A stretch of 26,369 nucleotides of DNA from Gemmatimonadales bacterium UBA4456 (GTDB lineage Bacteria; Gemmatimonadota; Gemmatimonadetes; Longimicrobiales; Gaopeijiaceae). The notes under the pieces were generated by a model that saw only the letters and a list, made by a program, of their open reading frames with translations, did not search any database and was not told the DNA's origin. The position numbers and the translations under genes were made by a program. Every line of letters starts with the position of its first letter. Position 1 is the stretch's first letter. This document shows, one piece after another, positions 1-8,474 of this stretch. The stretch spans positions 110,330 through 136,698 of the forward strand of contig DGOW01000047.1 in assembly GCA_002390225.1 (NCBI GenBank), written 5' to 3'.

Positions 1-936
1 AGACCGCACGCCGTAAGTGAAGCCGTGCTCTTCGCGCAGGTTCAGATTCAGACGACTCGTGAACATCCCGCCCAGAACCATGTTGGCGATCGAAAGCGGG
101 TAGTAGTCGGGGATCGAGCGAGAGGCGCCGACATGGCCGATGCGTACCTCGCTCTGCACGGCACCCGGGCGATGGACGAGGATGACCCGGCGCTGGACAT
201 GGTCCGGCCTGACTTCGAAGTCCGCCGCATGGGCTGGCGCACCGGTCCAATCACCGAAATGCGTCGAAGCCATGTCCGCGACTTCATCGAGTTCGACATC
301 GCCGACCACGACAAGACCACCTTCCTCGGGTCGGTAATTGGCCTCCACGTAACCAACCAGCGTATCGCGAGACATCGACTCGATCGACGCTACGGTACCA
401 TCGACCGCTCGCGCGTACGGCACGTCGGCCGCGAAGTAGGCGGCCCGTGCCGCGTCGGTCGCCAGCGCGCCCGGATCCATCTGCCGCTGACGGATCGTCG
501 CGAGCTGCTGGTCGAGGGCCCGCCGCACTTCATCTTCTGGGAATGCCGGCTCGCGAACGGCTTCCGCCATGATCGCGAACGCCTCGGGTAGCCGGTCCGC
601 GAGACAGGACATGCCGACGGTAGAGCCTTCCCATCCGGCACTGGCGGACAAGCGCGCGCCGATCCGCTCGAGGGACTCTGCAAGTTCGGAACCGCTCCGT
701 TTGCGCGTCCCGCCCTCCAGCGCATCCGACGTGAGCACGGCCAGACCCGCCCGGTCATGGCCGAGTGCGCCTTCGCTCGCGCGTATGAAGAGGCTGACGT
801 TGACCACCGGCAGCCGGTTCATCCGGGCCAGCCGGAGACCGAGTCCGTTGGAGAGTCCCTTTCGATCGACGACCGGGAACGAGAAGTCACGCAGTCTGCT
901 ACTGGCAGGCTGCGAGGACCGATCGAGCGCGCTCAT
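1..936 (-). CDS. M16 family peptidase-like protein, non-catalytic partner (3' end cut by window edge)
   Basis: The reading frame is open for 312 codons from the ATG at 936 to the window edge, so the C-terminus is missing. The fold is M16 (insulinase/pitrilysin): an N-terminal beta-alpha half, then a segment ending in LNLNLREEHGFTYGVR, which is the conserved second-domain motif of M16 proteins. Where an active enzyme carries HxxEH this protein has LTSDALEGGT, so zinc-binding and catalytic residues are absent. In bacteria such subunits pair with an active M16 protein, and the active partner is directly upstream. The ATG overlaps the upstream stop as ATGA, which indicates translational coupling. 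GGAG lies 8 bases before the ATG. No signal peptide is seen. By analogy with two-gene M16 systems it should form a heterodimer that degrades peptides; this is inferred. Confidence 0.9.
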   Translation of the reverse strand, partial: MSALDRSSQPASSRLRDFSFPVVDRKGLSNGLGLRLARMNRLPVVNVSLFIRASEGALGHDRAGLAVLTSDALEGGTRKRSGSELAESLERIGARLSASAGWEGSTVGMSCLADRLPEAFAIMAEAVREPAFPEDEVRRALDQQLATIRQRQMDPGALATDAARAAYFAADVPYARAVDGTVASIESMSRDTLVGYVEANYRPEEGGLVVVGDVELDEVADMASTHFGDWTGAPAHAADFEVRPDHVQRRVILVHRPGAVQSEVRIGHVGASRSIPDYYPLSIANMVLGGMFTSRLNLNLREEHGFTYGVRS

Positions 937-2210
937 CGTCCGTTCTCCGGTATATAGGTCAGTATGGCCCTGTTGTTCGTACCGAGCTGCTGTTCGACGA
1001 AGCCCCGAACGTCGTCGAGCGTGACAGACCGAAGTCGGTCCAGCTCCCGGTTCAGGCGACCTGGGTCATCGAAGTACAGGTCGAACATGGACAGTAGATC
1101 TGCACGTTCGGCCACGCGTTCGAGCGCACGTACTAGATCGGTTTCAGTGAGTGAGATGGCGCGATCGATCTCGTCCTGTCTGGCGTCGATCAGCCCCTCC
1201 AGCTCACGGGTCATTGCCCGCTCGAGCTCCGCAGGATCGCTCCCCGGGTAACCCGTGCCCCAGACCAGCAGCATCGAGGCCCCCGTCATCAGGGGATACG
1301 CGTAGGTCACGACGCTCTTTGCGATCTGTTGTTCGCGCACGAGATGCCGATAGAAGCGTGAGGCCCGACCCATCCCGAGAAGTGCCCGGGCCACCTCGGC
1401 GGTCGCGAATCCCTCCGACGAGTACGGAGGGATTCGGAAGCCCATGATCACGCGTGGAAGCGGAACGTCCGACACTACGGTCTCGCGGACCGTCTCACCG
1501 ATCACCGATTCGAGCTCGGTACGCCCCGGCACCGGAGGCACGTCGGCCCCGGCCGGGATGTCTCCGAAATAGCGCTCGATCGCGGCCAGAGCCTCGGTCG
1601 GATCAATATCTCCCGCAACCGTGAGGACTGCGTTGTTCGGGACATAGAAGGTTTCGAAGAACGATTCGACATCATCGAGCGTAGCTGCTTCGATGTCCTC
1701 CATCGAGCCGATGACCGTATGGTAATAAGGGTGGTCGGCCGGATAGAGGAGGTGCTGTAGCCGCTCGCTCCAGTCGCCATACGGCTGATTGTCGTAGCGC
1801 TGAAGCTTCTCGTTCATGACGACGTCGCGCTGGTTGTCGAGCTTCTCTTGATCCATAGCAGGAAGCATCCAGCCCATGCGATCGGACTCGAGCCAGAGGC
1901 ACAGGTCGAGCTCGTGCGACGGCACCGTCTCGAAGTAGTTCGTTCGATCGAACCACGTCGTCGCATTGAGCGTGCCACCCACACGTTCGATCAACTCGAA
2001 GTGGCGGTTCTTCGGCACGTGCGCTGACCCCTGAAACATCATGTGCTCGAAGAGGTGGGCGAATCCGGTCTTCCCCGCGGGTTCGTTCCTCGATCCGACG
2101 CCGTACCAGAGGTTGGTAGCGACCACCGGGACCGTGGGGTCCGGGGCCAGGACGACCTTAAGGCCGTTGTCCAGGCGATGCCGCTCGAAATCAATCGAGA
2201 GGAGTGTCAC
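933..2210 (-). CDS. M16 family zinc metallopeptidase (active subunit)
   Basis: A 425-residue insulinase-family peptidase, the usual length for bacterial M16B enzymes. The inverted zinc motif HLFEH (H52, E55, H56) is intact, and the distal zinc ligand is probably E134 in VVMNEKLQ. The N-terminal strand RLDNGLKVVLAPD and the GSRNEPAGKTGFAHLFEHM block are typical. The frame extends upstream to an ATG at 2315, but that would run deep into the preceding TPR gene. The GTG at 2210 lies 16 bases after the TPR stop with GGAAG 7 bases before it, and the protein then starts right at the M16 fold, so GTG is preferred. No export signal is visible, suggesting a cytoplasmic role. It is the third gene of the gpmI operon and overlaps its inactive partner by four bases. 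Confidence 0.93.
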   Translation of the reverse strand: MTLLSIDFERHRLDNGLKVVLAPDPTVPVVATNLWYGVGSRNEPAGKTGFAHLFEHMMFQGSAHVPKNRHFELIERVGGTLNATTWFDRTNYFETVPSHELDLCLWLESDRMGWMLPAMDQEKLDNQRDVVMNEKLQRYDNQPYGDWSERLQHLLYPADHPYYHTVIGSMEDIEAATLDDVESFFETFYVPNNAVLTVAGDIDPTEALAAIERYFGDIPAGADVPPVPGRTELESVIGETVRETVVSDVPLPRVIMGFRIPPYSSEGFATAEVARALLGMGRASRFYRHLVREQQIAKSVVTYAYPLMTGASMLLVWGTGYPGSDPAELERAMTRELEGLIDARQDEIDRAISLTETDLVRALERVAERADLLSMFDLYFDDPGRLNRELDRLRSVTLDDVRGFVEQQLGTNNRAILTYIPENGR

Positions 2211-2226
2211 GGGCAAGCTTCCAGAG

Positions 2227-3066
2227 TCAGGGACGTTCGCGCAGTCGTGTACGCAGGAGGTCGGGTGCGAGATCCTCTTCGAGCATCTCCTTCGCAGCGT
2301 CAGGCCCTGCATCAAGACGATCCTCGACCGCCGTCAGCAGGGCTACATCAGGCTCGGCTGAACGCATCCGAGCGCGCTCGAGCATCTCGTACGCCGTCCC
2401 GTCGTGGCCGATGGCGGCAGCTGCCAAAGCGGCAACGACCTGGGCGTCGACATCGTCCTCGCGGATCCGGGCGCCGGACATCAGCTCACCCGCGCCCTCT
2501 TCGAAGCGGTAGGCCTCGAGTAGTTCGAGCCCGAAGACCACGCGCGCCCAACCATCCTCGGGGTCCAGACGTACTGCGTCGGCGAGTGCGTCGGTGGCGC
2601 GGCCATGATCTCCCGCAAGCGCCCACCCCACACCCAGTTCGTAGGCAATCTGAGGGTCGTCCGGGTCAAGCTCCCGCGCAGCCGTGAGCTCTTCCACGCC
2701 TTGCTCTGTGAAGCCTTCGCGAGCGAGGTAGGCTCCGTACATGAGCCTGGTGACCGCAACGTCAGGCGCGAGGATCGATGCGGTCCGCAGCGTCTGCTCC
2801 GCGTCAGGATCATCGAAGTAGGCGATGCCGTTTCCGACCGTGGCCAACACGTACGGGTCTTCGGTGCCGATAGAGAGCACGTGCTTGAACCGCTCATAGG
2901 CGACGCCGCCCAATCCAAGCTCCTGCTCGGCCACACCGAGCCAGCAGTGGATCGCGGCATCTTCCGGAAAGTCCCCGAGGTGGTCGCGGAGCAACTCCGC
3001 TGAGCCTTGCCAGTCCCCTTCCTCGCCGAGCCCGAGAGCCTGCGTGAGCAGTTGGTCCCGATCCAT
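2227..3066 (-). CDS. Tetratricopeptide-repeat protein
   Basis: A 279-residue soluble protein built of degenerate TPR-type helical hairpins. Clear repeat units include the stretches around ELTAARELDPDDPQIAYELG (residues about 130-150) and ALADAVRLDPEDGWARVVFG (about 160-180), each with the usual alanine, glycine and proline spacing. TPR proteins are scaffolds for protein contacts, and no catalytic motif is seen. The start is firm: an AGGAGGT ribosome-binding site is embedded in the last codons of gpmI, and the ATG overlaps the gpmI stop as TGATG. It sits between a glycolytic enzyme and an M16 peptidase pair. It might act as an adaptor for the peptidases, but nothing in the sequence proves that. 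Confidence 0.88.
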   Translation of the reverse strand: MDRDQLLTQALGLGEEGDWQGSAELLRDHLGDFPEDAAIHCWLGVAEQELGLGGVAYERFKHVLSIGTEDPYVLATVGNGIAYFDDPDAEQTLRTASILAPDVAVTRLMYGAYLAREGFTEQGVEELTAARELDPDDPQIAYELGVGWALAGDHGRATDALADAVRLDPEDGWARVVFGLELLEAYRFEEGAGELMSGARIREDDVDAQVVAALAAAAIGHDGTAYEMLERARMRSAEPDVALLTAVEDRLDAGPDAAKEMLEEDLAPDLLRTRLRERP

Positions 3067-4616
3067 CAGATACCTCCTGCCAGATCTGTTCGCTGAACCA
3101 GATCACGACCGGTCATCTCGATGGGCTGCACGATCCCCATCCAGCCCAGGACCGTCGGTGCGAGATCGCCGAGAGCTCCGCCTTCCACCAGCGAGATCTC
3201 GCTACCAGCGGGATCATGCACTATGAAGTCAACCGGCGTCGTCGTGTGCGCCGTGTGCACGTCGCCGTGCGGGTCGATCATCATTTCACAGTTACCGTGG
3301 TCGGCGGTCACCAGCGCTACCCACTCGGGATGTGCGTCGACCATAGCGAGGATATCCGTCATGCATGCGTCGACCGCCTCGACTGCCTTCACCGCCGCGG
3401 GGATCACACCGGTGTGCCCGACCATGTCCGGGTTGGCGAAGTTCACGAGGATGAAGTCGTAGTCGCCCTGCAATCCGTCGATCACCGAATCGGCCACGCC
3501 ACGGGCGCTCATCTCGGGCTGCAGATCGTACGTGGCCACCTTCGGCGAAGGAATCAGTGACCGGTCCTCCCCCTCCCACGGAGTTTCTTCGCCTCCGTTG
3601 AAGAAGTACGTCACGTGCGCATACTTCTCGGTCTCAGCCACTTTGAGTTGCCGCTTTCCGACCGAAGCCAGGTATTCGGAGAGTCCGGTGCGGACATTCT
3701 GCGGCGGAAAGGCGACGGTTACCGGTAGCCCCTCCTCGTATTGGGTCATCGTGACGATCGTGCCCGGTCGCTCACCGACACGCTCGAAGCCGTCGAAGTC
3801 ACCGCGAGACATTGCTGCAGTGAACTGACGCATCCGATCGGAACGGAAATTCATGACGATGACGACGTCGTCCGCGGCGATCCCGTCCTCAGCCGCGCCT
3901 CGCATCGCCGTCGGTGTGACGAACTCATCAGTCGTGCCCGCGTCGTAGCTTTCCTGCAGGAAGCTCAGGTCATCCGCCCAGACCTCGGCCTCCCCGGAGA
4001 CGATCAGGTCATACCCCTTCTGAGTCCGGTCCCAACGACGGTCCCGATCCATGATCCAGTACCGACCGCACACGGTCGCGATTGACCACTGTTCACTGCG
4101 GGCACAGGCCTCGTCGATCTCCTTCAGGTATCCCGGAGCCCCGGTCGGAGACGTATCCCGGCCGTCCGTGATGCAGTGCACCCGCACCGGTACGTCCTTC
4201 GGCAGCAGATCGAATAGTGCCGTGAAGTGACGGATGTGACTGTGCACCCCACCGTCAGAGACGAGCCCTACCATGTGGATCTTCGATCCAGCGGCTCTCA
4301 CTCGTCGGACCAGTTCGTCCAGACCGAGCGCGTCTGCGAACTCATCGTCCGCGATCGCCTTGTCGACCCGAGCGATGTCCTGATACACCACACGGCCGGC
4401 GCCGAGATTGAGATGCCCGACCTCCGAGTTGCCCATCTGACCCTCTGGCAGCCCGACATCGGCACCCGAACAAGCCAGCTTCGTGCGCGGGCTTGTGTCA
4501 TAGAGACGTCGAAACGTCGGAACCGTGGCCAGCTCCACGGCATTCCCCTCGGTCGGCTCGCCGGTGAAATCGGAGTGACCCCAGCCGTCGAGGATGACTA
4601 GGAGAACCTTGCGCAT
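3066..4616 (-). CDS. gpmI: 2,3-bisphosphoglycerate-independent phosphoglycerate mutase
   Basis: A cytoplasmic glycolytic and gluconeogenic enzyme that interconverts 3- and 2-phosphoglycerate through a phosphoserine intermediate, using two Mn2+ ions. The 516 residues match the family length (about 510). The N-terminal metal aspartate is D10 in VILDGWG, and the nucleophile is S64 in MGNSEVGHLNLGAGR. The ITDGRDTSP block is present, as are C-terminal metal ligands in TADHGN (D439, H440) and HTAHTT (H457). The ATG lies directly after a possible promoter and has no Shine-Dalgarno sequence, so it may be translated from a leaderless transcript. It is the first gene of a run with a TPR protein and an M16 peptidase pair, all joined by overlaps or short gaps. 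The aminotransferase gene diverges from it. Confidence 0.97.
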   Translation of the reverse strand: MRKVLLVILDGWGHSDFTGEPTEGNAVELATVPTFRRLYDTSPRTKLACSGADVGLPEGQMGNSEVGHLNLGAGRVVYQDIARVDKAIADDEFADALGLDELVRRVRAAGSKIHMVGLVSDGGVHSHIRHFTALFDLLPKDVPVRVHCITDGRDTSPTGAPGYLKEIDEACARSEQWSIATVCGRYWIMDRDRRWDRTQKGYDLIVSGEAEVWADDLSFLQESYDAGTTDEFVTPTAMRGAAEDGIAADDVVIVMNFRSDRMRQFTAAMSRGDFDGFERVGERPGTIVTMTQYEEGLPVTVAFPPQNVRTGLSEYLASVGKRQLKVAETEKYAHVTYFFNGGEETPWEGEDRSLIPSPKVATYDLQPEMSARGVADSVIDGLQGDYDFILVNFANPDMVGHTGVIPAAVKAVEAVDACMTDILAMVDAHPEWVALVTADHGNCEMMIDPHGDVHTAHTTTPVDFIVHDPAGSEISLVEGGALGDLAPTVLGWMGIVQPIEMTGRDLVQRTDLAGGI

Positions 4617-4621
4617 GTAGA

Positions 4622-4650
4622 ATTCTATTGAAAATGAAGGACGAGTTCAG
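4622..4650 (-). promoter_or_regulatory. Candidate sigma-70 promoter of gpmI (leaderless)
   Basis: Read on the minus strand, CTGAAC (4650-4645) and TAGAAT (4627-4622) are separated by 17 bases. TAGAAT matches the -10 consensus at five of six positions; the -35 matches at only three. Only five bases lie between TAGAAT and the gpmI ATG at 4616, so transcription would begin at or next to the start codon. A short inverted repeat, TTCAG-CC-CTGAA (4646-4657), overlaps the -35 and could be an operator. This is inference from sequence only. Confidence 0.38.
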
Positions 4651-4744
4651 CCCTGAATGTCGCCCATTTACTTGACCGGCGCTGCCACCTACGATCCCGT
4701 CCCTCCAGAGGGCAAGATCCACGCCCTCGTCAGACCGAAACCCA

Positions 4745-5875
4745 ATGCAGGAGCAGGCTGTGCGCTACTTGCCCTTCCGAATGGAACGGTGGCAGTCCAC
4801 CTACGAGCACCGAGTCGAGATCAATCTTTCGGAGAGTGGTGTTCATCCGCTGACGACGGACGAGCTCATCGAGCTGTCGGGTCGTGACGTGGATGTCGGC
4901 TCGACCTTGCTCGGGTACGGGCAATCCAACGGCTCGGACGAGCTGCGTGGCCTGATCGCCGACCAGTACGAGGGGGCCAACGACGCCTCCGTTCTGGTCA
5001 CCACGGGCGGAGCTGAAGCGAACTTCACGTGCTTCTGGCATCTCTTCGAAGGAGACGCAAAAGCCGCCATCGTGCTGCCTACGTACGGTCAGGTGCCTGG
5101 CCTCCTGGAGTCCTTCGGTAGCAGGCTGACCGGCGTAAGCCTCAGAGAAGAGGACGGCTGGCAGCCGGACCTCGAAGCACTCGAGGCGGCGCTCGCCGAT
5201 GGCGCGTCTTTCGTCCTCATCACGAACCCGAATAATCCGACCGGTGCGTCCCTGACCCGCGCCTCGATGGACGCGATCGCTGAGTTGACGGAACGACACG
5301 GTGCCTGGATCCTCGCCGACGAGGTGTACGCCGGGGCAGAGAGCGGCGACGAGCGAACACCTTCGTTCTGGGGAGCACACGATCGCGTGCTGATTACCAA
5401 CTCGCTCTCGAAAGCGTATGGACTTCCCGGGCTTCGCCTGGGCTGGGTTCTCGGGCCTGAAAGGATCATGGAAGAGCTCTGGGGGCGCACCGATTACACG
5501 ACCATCGCTCCCGCATCCATTTCCGATCAGCTCGCCTGCGTTGCACTCGCACCGGGAACACGCGAGCGCATCGGCGAGCGGACACGTGGGATCGTCAGGA
5601 AGAACCTGGGCGTACTCGAAGACTGGATGTCGGCGCAGGATGGCCGCTTCCGGTACCGCGCCCCAGACGCAGGCGCGATCTGTTATACGCACTATGACGC
5701 ATCGGTGAACTCGAGTGACTTCGCGGATAAACTGCGTACAGAGAAGTCGCTCCTGGTCGTACCCGGAGACCACTTCGGAATGGACCACTATCTGCGACTC
5801 GGCTTTGGCAATCCCGAGGAGGAACTCCTGGAGGGACTGGGCCGGATCCGGGAAGCGTTCGACGAGGTCAGCTGA
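4745..5875 (+). CDS. PLP-dependent aminotransferase, class I/II
   Basis: A 376-residue fold-type I aminotransferase. Visible landmarks are NPNNPTG (161-167), the cofactor-ring aspartate D192 in ADEVY, the Schiff-base lysine K223 in SNSLSKAYGLPGLRLG, and a carboxylate-binding arginine near 351 in HYLRLGFG. The N-terminal region around PFRMERW (residues 10-16) resembles aminotransferases of unassigned specificity often filed near valine-pyruvate or aspartate types; the substrate cannot be read from sequence. The ATG at 4745 is chosen because family homology begins a few residues later, though no good ribosome-binding site precedes it. A Met codon at 4781 is the alternative. It diverges from gpmI across 128 bases and is followed by a hairpin at 5919-5945. 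A role in amino-acid catabolism or synthesis fits the region. Confidence 0.92.
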   Translation: MQEQAVRYLPFRMERWQSTYEHRVEINLSESGVHPLTTDELIELSGRDVDVGSTLLGYGQSNGSDELRGLIADQYEGANDASVLVTTGGAEANFTCFWHLFEGDAKAAIVLPTYGQVPGLLESFGSRLTGVSLREEDGWQPDLEALEAALADGASFVLITNPNNPTGASLTRASMDAIAELTERHGAWILADEVYAGAESGDERTPSFWGAHDRVLITNSLSKAYGLPGLRLGWVLGPERIMEELWGRTDYTTIAPASISDQLACVALAPGTRERIGERTRGIVRKNLGVLEDWMSAQDGRFRYRAPDAGAICYTHYDASVNSSDFADKLRTEKSLLVVPGDHFGMDHYLRLGFGNPEEELLEGLGRIREAFDEVS

Positions 5876-5918
5876 ACGTCGACGAGGAGCAACGGCGCGA
5901 CACGCAGGGACCGAACTA

Positions 5919-5945
5919 CGGAGTTGACCGCTGAGGCCAACTCCG
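5919..5945 (+). terminator. Hairpin after the aminotransferase gene
   Basis: CGGAGTTG (5919-5926) and CAACTCCG (5938-5945) form a perfect 8-bp stem with an 11-base loop, 43 bases after the aminotransferase stop. No T-run follows, so it may be an inefficient or Rho-assisted terminator, or it may only protect the 3' end. Confidence 0.4.
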
Positions 5946-5979
5946 GCGATCGCTCAGGCCATTTGGACAGCACCATGAC

Positions 5980-6529
5980 CTAGTACCGCCCGTCATGCAG
6001 CACCATATGTCGGAACGCCGTGACGACCGAGGTAGCGCCGCCGGTGCCGGTCGACGCGTTGGATTGAAGTGTGCTCCGCCTGGTCACGACAAATCCGTTC
6101 ATACCGTGCTGCGCCTCCAGAAAGTCGGACACCGCGTTCGCGGCTTCCTCGAGTTCGCCTGCGATCCACTGCTCGAGCCGGACTCGGACCTCCTCGGCGT
6201 TCGGGAGCGCCTTGAACCCCACCGAGCGCCGAGCGCGCGCTACGGGGTCTTCGTTGTCAGAGCTGTTATCTGACGACTCCAGTGAGCGCCAGGAAGCTGT
6301 CCTTCTCGATGATGAGTACCCGACGATCCGTGACCCCATGCGTCGGGTTCTCGAAATGCCACCGATAACGGGAGCAGCGATCGAGTTTGGAGACGCGAAG
6401 CGTGATCGGAAGCAGTAAGATGCAGCCGAGGACGCAGTGAAAGCCCGGCACGCGGGCCCGGATCAATTCGAGGAGATCAGGGGGCTCGATGACGGACCTG
6501 ATCACTTTTTTGGCATCTCGCGCCTGCAC
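5980..6529 (-). pseudogene. Possible decayed membrane PH-domain (bPH2-like) protein
   Basis: This 812-base gap between genes (5876-6687) holds no intact gene. On the minus strand a frame running from about 6529 to 6266 carries one hydrophobic stretch (CILLLPITLRV), then a basic segment and VTDRRVLIIEKDSF, which resembles the TDRRVLI strand of bacterial PH-domain proteins. It meets a TAA stop shortly afterwards. Another frame (about 6339-5980) carries VGFKALPNAEEVRVRLEQW, resembling the closing part of the same domain (a GIPDPEEV-type segment). Together they look like one gene that has lost a central piece and its frame. No ribosome-binding site or clear start was found. The rest of the gap (5946-5979, 6530-6687) shows nothing recognisable apart from the presumed promoter region of the next gene. 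Confidence 0.3.
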
Positions 6530-6687
6530 AGGATATCGCGAAACGCACTTCGAACTCCCGACACACGTCGGATGTACCGAGCATGCGCATACGACCCGAC
6601 GCTAGCGACCATTCGACACCCCGGGTACGATCGAGTGTGGATTCACCCGGCTGGGCGCCGATACGACTTCTCTCCGCATCACGAGCC

Positions 6688-8397
6688 ATGAAGCAGACCT
6701 TCTGGATTCTGGCCCTCGTCCTTGGCTCCGCCATGGTGGCGCCGTCGACTGTATTCGGTCAGGACACCAACTCCTTCGATCTAATCGTGCGGGGGGGGCG
6801 TGTCCTGGACGGCACCGGCAACCCCTGGTTCCGGGCCGACATCGGTGTTCGCGACGGTCGCATCGTCACCATCGGGATGCTCACCGGTGCCACGGCAGAT
6901 CAAGTGATCGACGCAACGGGCCGTTACGTGTCGCCCGGCTTCATCGACATCCATTCCCATGCGGATGATGGCAGCGCGCGCATCGGTGGCTCGACAATCC
7001 GTACAGACTCGATCCACCGGAAGACCGCGCCTAATGTCGTCTCACAGGGCGTCACGACGGTGGTTGTGAACCACGACGGTCGCTCCCCGTGGCCCATCCG
7101 AGACCAGCGCGCCATCCTCGAAGAACAGGGTATAGGACCCAACGTCATGCTCATGGTCGGGCACGGTACGGTGCGCCGGGAGGTCATGGGCGACGATTTC
7201 CGGCGACCCTCGACGGACGCCGAGGTCCAGCAAATGCAGAGCCTCGTCCGGCAGGCGCTGGAAGAAGGGGCAGTCGGGATATCGGCCGGGCTCGAGTACG
7301 CACCTGGGCGCTGGAGTACGACCGACGAGGTAGCACGCGTAGCGGAGGAACTGGTCGCTTTCGACGGCGTCTACATCTCGCACGAGCGGTCCGAGGGCGC
7401 CGACCCGATGTGGTTCTGGCCGAGCCAGGACGATCCGGGCCCGCCGACCCTGCAGGACGCGATCATGGAGACGATCGAAGTCGGTCGGCATTCCGGTGCG
7501 CGGGTCGTCGCCTCCCACATCAAAGCCAAGGGCGCGCACTTCTGGGGATCGAGCGGTAGCGCGATCCAGCTCATCCAGCGGGCCCGCGACGAGGGTGTTC
7601 GGGTTTGGGCTGACCAGTATCCCTATGCGACGAGTGGCTCAGACGGAAACACGAGACTGATCCCACCATGGGCTACCTCGTCACCGGAGGTCGACGCACC
7701 CCCGGCAGAGCAACTCCGCATGAACCTCGCCGACCCGGAACGTGACGCGATGGTCCGGCAGGACATCGCACACGAGATCCGCCGCCGTGGTGGCGCCGAC
7801 CGTGTCGTGATCTTCGAGTACCCCCGTGAGGAGTGGCTCGGGAAGAACCTCCAGGAGGTCGCTAACGAGCGTGGTGTCGACCCGGTCCAGATGGCGATCG
7901 ACCTGCAGCTGGAAGGAGATCCGGAGCGGCGCGGAGGCGGACGACTGCGCGGCTTCTCGATGTCGGAAGCCGACGTGGAGAACTACGCGGCCCAGCCATG
8001 GGTGGCGACCGCGTCGGACGGTGGCATCGCGGTCGAGGCCGACGGCTCCGTACATCCGCGCTACTACGGGACCTTCCCCCGGAAGATCAGGCAGTACGCG
8101 ATGACGGCCGGCGCGCTATCGGTAGAGGCAGCGATCCGGTCACAGACATCCCTGCCCGCCCGCATCATGGGGATGCAGGACCGTGGGGAGATCCGCGTCG
8201 GCAACTGGGCCGATCTGGTCGTCTTCGATATGGAGACAATCGCTGATGAGGCCACGTTCTTCGATCCACATCAGCATGCCAGCGGCATCGACCACGTCAT
8301 CGTGAACGGGCACTTCGCTGTCGAAAACGGAGAGGTCCTTTACACCCTGCCGGGCCGAGTCATCCCGTCGAGGCGCGGGGGTCGACCAGCAAGCTAG
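6688..8397 (+). CDS. Secreted D-aminoacylase-like amidohydrolase
   Basis: A 569-residue enzyme of the N-acyl-D-amino-acid deacylase branch of the amidohydrolase superfamily. The frame is open further upstream, but the ATG at 6688 gives a clean Sec signal peptide (MKQTFWILALVLGSAMVAPS, cleavage near VFG-QD), so it acts outside the cytoplasm. The mature protein has the N-terminal beta-sandwich strand, PGFIDIHSHADD with H89 and H91, the barrel ligands H232 (SHERSE) and H277 (SHIKAKG), D444 in TASDGG, and the C-terminal strand WADLVVFD. The bridging cysteine of classical D-aminoacylases (GNCG) is replaced by NHDG, placing D130 there. The likely reaction is hydrolysis of N-acyl or peptide-like amide bonds on D-amino acids, but that change makes the exact substrate uncertain. 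It appears monocistronic and converges on the SRAP gene. Confidence 0.9.
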   Translation: MKQTFWILALVLGSAMVAPSTVFGQDTNSFDLIVRGGRVLDGTGNPWFRADIGVRDGRIVTIGMLTGATADQVIDATGRYVSPGFIDIHSHADDGSARIGGSTIRTDSIHRKTAPNVVSQGVTTVVVNHDGRSPWPIRDQRAILEEQGIGPNVMLMVGHGTVRREVMGDDFRRPSTDAEVQQMQSLVRQALEEGAVGISAGLEYAPGRWSTTDEVARVAEELVAFDGVYISHERSEGADPMWFWPSQDDPGPPTLQDAIMETIEVGRHSGARVVASHIKAKGAHFWGSSGSAIQLIQRARDEGVRVWADQYPYATSGSDGNTRLIPPWATSSPEVDAPPAEQLRMNLADPERDAMVRQDIAHEIRRRGGADRVVIFEYPREEWLGKNLQEVANERGVDPVQMAIDLQLEGDPERRGGGRLRGFSMSEADVENYAAQPWVATASDGGIAVEADGSVHPRYYGTFPRKIRQYAMTAGALSVEAAIRSQTSLPARIMGMQDRGEIRVGNWADLVVFDMETIADEATFFDPHQHASGIDHVIVNGHFAVENGEVLYTLPGRVIPSRRGGRPAS

Positions 8398-8414
8398 ACC
8401 CCCTGCCGGACCGA

Positions 8415-8460
8415 ATGCCGCCGACGCGACGCGGTCCCCGGCCGTGATGTGCGGCGGCAT
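8415..8460. terminator. Inverted repeat between convergent genes
   Basis: ATGCCGCCG (8415-8423) and CGGCGGCAT (8452-8460) form a perfect 9-bp stem around a 28-base GC-rich loop. It lies in the 77-base gap between the convergent amidohydrolase and SRAP genes, where a bidirectional terminator would be expected. It has no T-run on either strand. Confidence 0.35.
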
Positions 8461-8474
8461 GGAACCGGACCGTC

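Noticed and set aside
25..591. Plus-strand open frame of 188 codons near the left edge
   Set aside because: It is antisense to the M16 partner gene, is arginine-rich, and resembles no family.
2043..2687. Plus-strand open frame of 214 codons
   Set aside because: It crosses the junction of the M16 and TPR genes on the opposite strand; the composition is typical of a GC-rich shadow.
4657..4887. Short plus-strand frame before the aminotransferase
   Set aside because: It overlaps the aminotransferase in another frame, has no ribosome-binding site, and no homology was recognised.
4730..5788. Long minus-strand open frame (352 codons) opposite the aminotransferase
   Set aside because: It lies fully within a well-supported gene and shows no motif; long antisense frames are expected at this GC content.
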